Shown in pieces: positions 58,641-64,000 of a stretch of 64,000 bases of DNA. Origin of the DNA: Mya arenaria (taxonomy: Eukaryota; Mollusca; Bivalvia; Myida; Myidae); contig NC_069126.1 of NCBI RefSeq assembly GCF_026914265.1, positions 40,272,421-40,336,420 on the forward strand. Reading direction: 5' to 3'. The position numbers and the translations under genes were made by a program. The stretch's first letter is position 1. Every line of letters begins with the position of its first letter. The notes under the pieces are model-generated. The model made no database searches. It was given only the letters and a program-made list of their open reading frames with translations, and had not been told where the DNA came from.

Positions 58641-59925
58641 ATTTCATGATTCTTGAATCCAATGAAACACTGCATGCATGTTTAGACGTGGACTACACTT
58701 TTTATGCTCTTCATCATCGAGATAATCATTGAACCTGTAATGCATGTCAGCCAAAGTTGGGTAGTTTTGGGCGTAATCTTTCAAACGAGTACTCAATAGC
58801 GCATTTCATAGATAACAAGTGTTCAAGCACGCGGGTATCACAAGGAAAATGTATAATCGTCTGATAGTAGAATTACGTTGGAGTCCAACAGCATCGTTCG
58901 TTCATACGTGTACCGAGACTAAAATACAGCTAATGTTTTTACAATAGTTCTATCTGGTCTTTATTCATATCTTCGAAAACAAACAGTCGCAAGGAAATCC
59001 AGAAGAAGTAGTTATCCAATCGTCTGGGCTGTGAACCAGACGGTCATGCAGTGAAAGTGTATGTTAATCGACAAGCGTCGACTTCAACTCCAGGAGTCAG
59101 TGCTGAATAATGTAAGAGAAGGATCCTCAAAGATGGAATGCATTACCAAGAAAGAAACAGCAAACTTATACACGTATGTATATCCCCGGTAGGACACAAT
59201 AGTCTTATACCCAAATGCATGGTCTTGGCATGTCCCTGTAGTTTTCAATGTATTTCTGTCATGAGTATCATTATCATGTCGGTTTAACAAACACTCGGAC
59301 AAAACAAACTATAAAACCAATTTTAGTTCAAGGTCTAACTGTACATGGTCACACAATATGTAATAATAACAAAACGAGTAAAGCAATTACATCTTGTAAC
59401 GAACTACATAATTAAGGCAAAATAGCCAGGGCTATGGGAAAACACCATGCACACAGAGTTGAACGATTGGCGGTTTATCATCAAACTTTATGAATACTAT
59501 TTTCGTCGAATCATGCTCATCAAACACATGTTCAATTATTCAACAATAGTAGATGGGACTTTCACGTCTTCTAAATTACAATCCACCGATAAAACAGTTT
59601 GATATAAATGTTAAGAATGGCAACTTCAAAACATAAAATCAAGCATTTACAGTGTGGCTTAAATATAAAATATTATTATAGGCCTAGTTTGGATTAATAA
59701 TGTTCATCTAATTATGCAGATGATAAAAAAAATATACTTAACAATTCGAATTCATTCAAGACGTGTATGTGAGGTGGGTGGAGATCACCCCTTGCATGTA
59801 CCTAGTAACATAAATAAAACGTTTGGGCTTGGTTTTTATAGACATGACCTTAGGTAAGTGGAAATGTAAATTATCAATTTATTTAAGAAATATTACACAC
59901 TACTGAGGTTTAATAATATGATATT
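58641..59925. other. Intergenic, partly duplicated 3'-flank sequence
   Basis: From about 59180 it matches the 3' flanks at 34440 and 46690 (CCGGTAGGACACAA, TTTAACAAACACTCGGACAA, GGAAAACACCATG). The first part (58641-59180) shows nothing recognisable. Confidence 0.5.
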
Positions 59926-60242
59926 ATAAGGACCGGCCAGTGAAACTAAAGTGAATATGGACCGAGGCGTTTGCCGAGGTCCATTCTCCTTCGTGGGCTT
60001 TCTGGCAGATCCTTATTATTCCATATGACCCGAAGGGGTTTGTAAATATTTCTTTTATTATACCGAACACTTTATGTTAACATTCAATAGTTTTAAAGCA
60101 CTTTAGATGTGTTTTATTGAACAAAGCTAATAATGTTTACTAGCGAAAATGTTTGGACGTTTTGAAAATAGCAAGCCGCACTTACCAGTTGTATGACGTC
60201 AGTGGTCCATATTACATTTTTCGCGAGGTCCGGACCGGCCAA
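59926..60242. mobile_element. Possible MITE flanked by 11-bp direct repeats
   Basis: AATATGATATT occurs at 59915-59925 and again at 60243-60253. Between them lie GGACCGGCCA near both ends, a GACCGAGGCGTTTGCCGAGGTC hairpin-like block (22 bases, arms GACC.../...GGTC) and otherwise unremarkable AT-rich DNA. It interrupts the duplicated 3' flank. Superfamily not assigned. Confidence 0.45.
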
Positions 60243-60719
60243 AATATGATATTGCCCGCTGGCGTCATAAAACTGGTTTTTATCAAAATACAGTGATAAA
60301 CGGACCGATCGACATTATATACAAAGAAAGAACATATTTATGTAAGGTATAATATAACAAAATAGTACATGTATATTATTTTAAAGTATTTCATTACTGT
60401 AGATTTACAAAATAATATCAAGCAAAGGTCCCAGTGAACAAAATGTATAATAAAAGGGTGAATACAAAAAAAATCAAAAAGCATAATGACAAACACAAAA
60501 TGTAATGCATAATGTAATTTTGATTTTAAACATTCTAGCAACGAACTTATAGCTACGAGTTCAAAAAATTAAGGCAGAACAAATGTGAGAAACGATTTAG
60601 CATTCGTTCATTGTAACTCATTTTCACTCTCTATTTCGTGCACATAAACTATGTTTTTCGAGCAAAAATAATAAACTGTATAATATCTGCAGTGTGGCAA
60701 AATAAGTATTAGCAACTAC

Positions 60720-62236
60720 TTATCGAATCTTGGGACAAGTAGAAGTAGACCTAGTGATTTCGTATGGTTTGTAATGCTCACATTGGTTGATGTGATAAAT
60801 GTCCATCCTTGCATTTTGATGCTTTTTTATCTTGGCAAATCTTTAGCTGTGTGTGTAAATGCTCTCTCATCAACTATCTCCTTGAGGTCTAAATCTTTAA
60901 AGGAATGTTGTTCCAGATGTCGTCTCTTTTTTCTGCCCGTATTGATCGTCTTCCCTCTTTATCAATTGTTCAGGGAAAATGGTTTCGAAGAACAATATAA
61001 CGGAGAGACGTTCTAATTTCCAATATCGATCGTGCGTATGTTTGTTTCCTACATTTCCAACCAGTTCCAAGCAAGTTGTTCCCATCATAGCGACCAGAGC
61101 GTTCAGAATGATTACACTGGTCATGCCGATGTAAATTAAAACGATGGGGACGCATATTCCGGGGCGTCTAGTATCGTAAAAACTTGGCAAGTCTCCTAAT
61201 CCATCTATCAGTGTTAAGATCGAAATCAAGGTTTTGCAAAAGGTGGAATATTCTGGAACATTTGCAGCAGGCGAGCCCTGAATGGCCATAAACATCGCCT
61301 AGGAGAAATACGAGTATAAACCGAATAACATCGCCGAAAATCACTCTTTGCAGAAGAACGCCAAAGAAACTGGAATACTTGAAAACTCCCAGGAAGAATA
61401 TGACAAACATCAATCCAATAATGACTGAGATCAATAAGCAGTACTGTTCGTATTCTAAATCTGAATTTATCCCGACCATCAATGCAAAACATCTATCTAA
61501 AATTAGACTAATTGAAAATAACGCCACCAGACCTCTGTAGGATCCATTACTGTAGGCATTTAGTTTTGTGGCTTTGGCCTATTTACATATGGTATGTAAA
61601 TATGATATACATGTGTTATTGTCCATTCCCGTATAGATTGTAAATATGGTAAACATATGCATACTCTTCGATCTGATTCCTTTTCTTTTCTAGCTTCGGT
61701 TTGATCCATTTTCTTTCGCAAGCTTCGATCCGATTCCTTTTCTTTGCAAGCTTCGATCTGTTTCCTTTTCTTTTGCAAGCTTTCAGCTGATTCATTTCCG
61801 TGTGCCAGCTTCGATCTGATTCCTTTTTTGATCACTTTTCCAATTTCTGGCAAAGTGTAAAGAACTCCCAAAATGAGGGTAATGAAAGCAAAACAGGGCT
61901 GGCATCGACATCGATATCCTTCTCATCATTGGTATTCTGTTCCGATCTTATAGTTGCATACCACGTGAGAAAGCTCATGAATATCACGTCCAGATTGAAC
62001 CAAATATAGACAAGAATCCGGTAGTATTTCCATTTCTCCTCAATAATTTTGGTGACCTGAGGCGTACGGATGAATGGGAATGCCTGCGAAGGGTGAATTT
62101 GGTAAAGGAACTGCAGGATTGATCCTGAATCTGCAGAAAGGTAATAAGCATCGCTTGGTACAACAGGGCCCAAGTCCGTGATATCATACGTCTTAATGTC
62201 GTTCAGTCCATCGTTTCCTTGTTTAATTAAGTACGG
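60720..62236 (-). pseudogene. TRPV-like channel pseudogene E (exon 4, frameshifted)
   Basis: Starts PYLIKQGNDGLNDIKTYDIT after TTATTTCAG (62237 side); would stop at 60720-60722. S1 is present (YIWFNLDVIFMSFLTWYA). A deletion near 61890 removes the start of S2 and shifts frame. The loop after S2 is swollen by ~33-bp tandem repeats (61668-61835) reading KEKESDR. S3-S5 are in one frame (MALFSISLILDRCF; VIFGDVIRFILVFLL). A ~23-bp deletion near 61298 shifts again before MFMAIQGSP. Pore GLGD, S6 ILNALVAMMG and the TRP box WKLERLS follow, then a further shift near 60900-60950. Exons 1-3 are not seen before 64000. Confidence 0.85.
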
Positions 62237-62449
62237 CTGAAATAAAGAGTATGATTTGCTCAGATTAGTTGTTATGCGTATAAACATAGTCGCCAATTGG
62301 AAACGAAATCTTGTTGTTTTATTTAAAATAAACAAAACAAACAGATATCATATGACCAGTAACACTGAGTGAATGTGACCGGAAAGAATGCATGTTTGTC
62401 TTCAAATTTACACAAGATGTTATTGGTAAAGATGTTATATAAAAATCTA

Positions 62450-62556
62450 AAAATTACTCCCAAATAAGATGTACAACAATAAATACAACTGTTTTAATTT
62501 ACCGTAAAGGATGAATACATATCGGAAACAATGGTTATTATGAAAGATACCGCGTC
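62450..62556. repeat. Dispersed MITE-like repeat, truncated copy 3
   Basis: Matches the first ~100 bp of the 28127-28463 family (ACTCCCAAATAAGATGTA, TTTTAATTTACCG, AACAATGGTTATTATGAAAG). It ends abruptly beside the exon-4 scrap at 62577. Confidence 0.65.
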
Positions 62557-62576
62557 TGCATAATGATAACAAGCAT

Positions 62577-62740
62577 TTTTTTGGTACCACACGGTCCAAG
62601 TCCATGATATCATACGTTTTAATGTCGTTCAGTCCATCGTTTCCTTGTTAAATAAAATACGGACGAAATGAAGGGAATGTTCTGATTAGTGTTGATGCAT
62701 AGTACCAAAGTCGAAAGGGCGGAATGAAATCCTGTTTTTT
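62577..62740 (-). pseudogene. Scrap of a further TRPV-like exon 4 (copy F)
   Basis: The minus strand reads PYFI, a stop in place of Glu, then QGNDGLNDIKTYDIMDLD: the first ~27 codons of exon 4, with the preceding intron end (62662-62740) also similar to copies C and E. The rest of the exon is missing. Lies about 340 bp upstream of exon 4 of pseudogene E, inside what would be its intron 3. Confidence 0.8.
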
Positions 62741-64000
62741 TTTTCATTTAAATGAAATTGTTAAAGGCTGTAGGTGTGACAAGCATGTTTTAACCTTTTT
62801 ACAATTGTTTTCACAGGCAATAAAAATCAAATCAAGAAAATATTTTGAGTGACTCCAAACTGTAAAGGATAACTGCTTGTTATACCCTAAAGATTGGGTA
62901 ATGTCACTGGATGAAGTTTAATACAATTTTCTAGATTCACGACGGAAACTGGTAAACCTTTATGCACTAGGATATATGAGCATTGCATTATTTCCAGTGT
63001 AATGTTATTTAAATGAAACTCGATATTGCATGAGAACGTTCTGTCTGTTTGTAGTAGGGAATGTTACGCATGGTCTAGTCATCACATATACATGTCTGCC
63101 TAATCATATTTAATTATCTATTCACATCGGTTCCCCACCAAACTTTATTTGAGATTGTTTGGCTTGCATTCGAATTCACAACAATAAAGTGGTCCATAAA
63201 TGTTTAAAACCTCAAAACACCATACGCCCCACTATAAAATCACGGCGCATTTACAAGACAAGTTACAAGTAAAAAACATTATTTGACGATATCTGATTTC
63301 GATGTGCGGTACTAAAATCTGTAGGCGTGCGGCATGCAGTATAAAAAGGTGTCATATGACCAGTTTTTTTACGACTAAAGAATATGAAATGTCCTAAAAG
63401 TTTTTTTGGTTAAAACGATGATCCCTATTTATGAAATATAGCACATAATGTCAATGCATAATAATTAAGGTTAACAGGAAATAATTTCATTAAAATGAGT
63501 TCATTTCCTTCTTGCGTTTGTTTGCATAACAACACAAACACAATCTGAAAGGCAACATTTGGATAGTTGCAATAGCGCATAATTATTATCGGTCAAAACA
63601 CTAGCGCAAGCAATAAAATGACCATAAACGCTAGCACGTTGTATGGAATTTACTCGCGGGCATATCTGCGTTCATACAGCATAAACACAAGAAAAAAATG
63701 TCAACACTTATATTTACATTTTTTTTAATAATAATTCAATCATTATTATTTAAAACATGCAGTATCTTCTGCAATGGAGTTTTTGTTCTTAAAGAAATGT
63801 AACCTACGACTAACGTTTGTATACTCAAATAGCTGATTTTTATAACATCATATGGCATTGGTTTAATGACGTCGCGCTTATCCAATCGGAGCGCAATATT
63901 GAAAACAATGACGTCATAACTCCTTGCCTGTTGAACAATATGAAGGTTTTATCTTTACAAAGAACTAGGCGAGTGTTCATATGTCAAATTAAAGCTGAAA
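62741..64000. other. No gene recognised to the window end
   Basis: No further channel exon is visible. Near the end, TGACGTCG (63867), CCAAT (63882) and TGACGTCA (63909-63916) lie within 50 bp; these resemble CRE and CCAAT promoter elements, but no adjacent gene is seen. Confidence 0.4.

Noticed and set aside
1..64000. CRISPR arrays, bacterial operons, or rRNA/tRNA genes
   Set aside because: The minisatellites lack spacer structure, introns and repeats are animal-type, and no tRNA cloverleaf or rRNA sequence was recognised by eye; a tRNAscan-SE run would settle tRNAs.

Overview
This is AT-rich animal DNA: large introns, canonical GT-AG splicing, and many small transposons and minisatellites. 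The repeat types (pearl/HINE-like elements with ~155-bp core repeats, short inverted-repeat MITEs) and the gene content suggest a lophotrochozoan, most likely a bivalve mollusc. The species cannot be named from the sequence alone.

Region 1 (about 1-28,000, + strand) holds one gene, a Turtle/IGSF9/Dasm1-type neuronal cell-adhesion receptor. Fourteen coding exons (5179-27049) join without a phase conflict. They encode Ig domains 2-5, two fibronectin-III domains, a transmembrane helix and a cytoplasmic tail of about 690 residues with PPxY and polyproline motifs. The signal peptide and Ig1 are not seen and probably lie upstream of the window. The introns hold a 54-bp x 11 minisatellite, a nested MITE, and a complete 1,079-bp non-autonomous hAT element with 8-bp target-site duplications.

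Region 2 (about 28,000-34,400) is intergenic: a recurrent ~340-bp repeat, a 30-bp minisatellite and a perfect 41-bp palindrome.

Region 3 (about 34,400-62,700, - strand) is a tandem cluster of TRPV-like cation-channel genes. Each has four exons: 1-3 carry degenerate ankyrin repeats, and 4 carries all six membrane segments, the pore and the TRP box. Only the middle copy (48506-53407, 840 aa) is intact. A neighbour had its exon 2-4 cassette tandemly duplicated; one cassette lost S1 to the pore, the other has a stop and frameshifts, and the shared exon 1 is split by a pearl/HINE-like element. Another copy keeps only broken exons 1-3. The last copy in the window has a frameshifted exon 4, and a scrap of a further exon 4 lies beside it. 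Conserved 5' and 3' flanks show that whole gene blocks duplicated. A PIF/Harbinger transposase fossil, a second 30-bp minisatellite and a foldback element lie between copies.

The two loci have no evident functional link: one is an adhesion receptor, the other a birth-and-death channel family. All exon calls rest on reading frame, splice signals and paralogue comparison; no transcript or database evidence was available.
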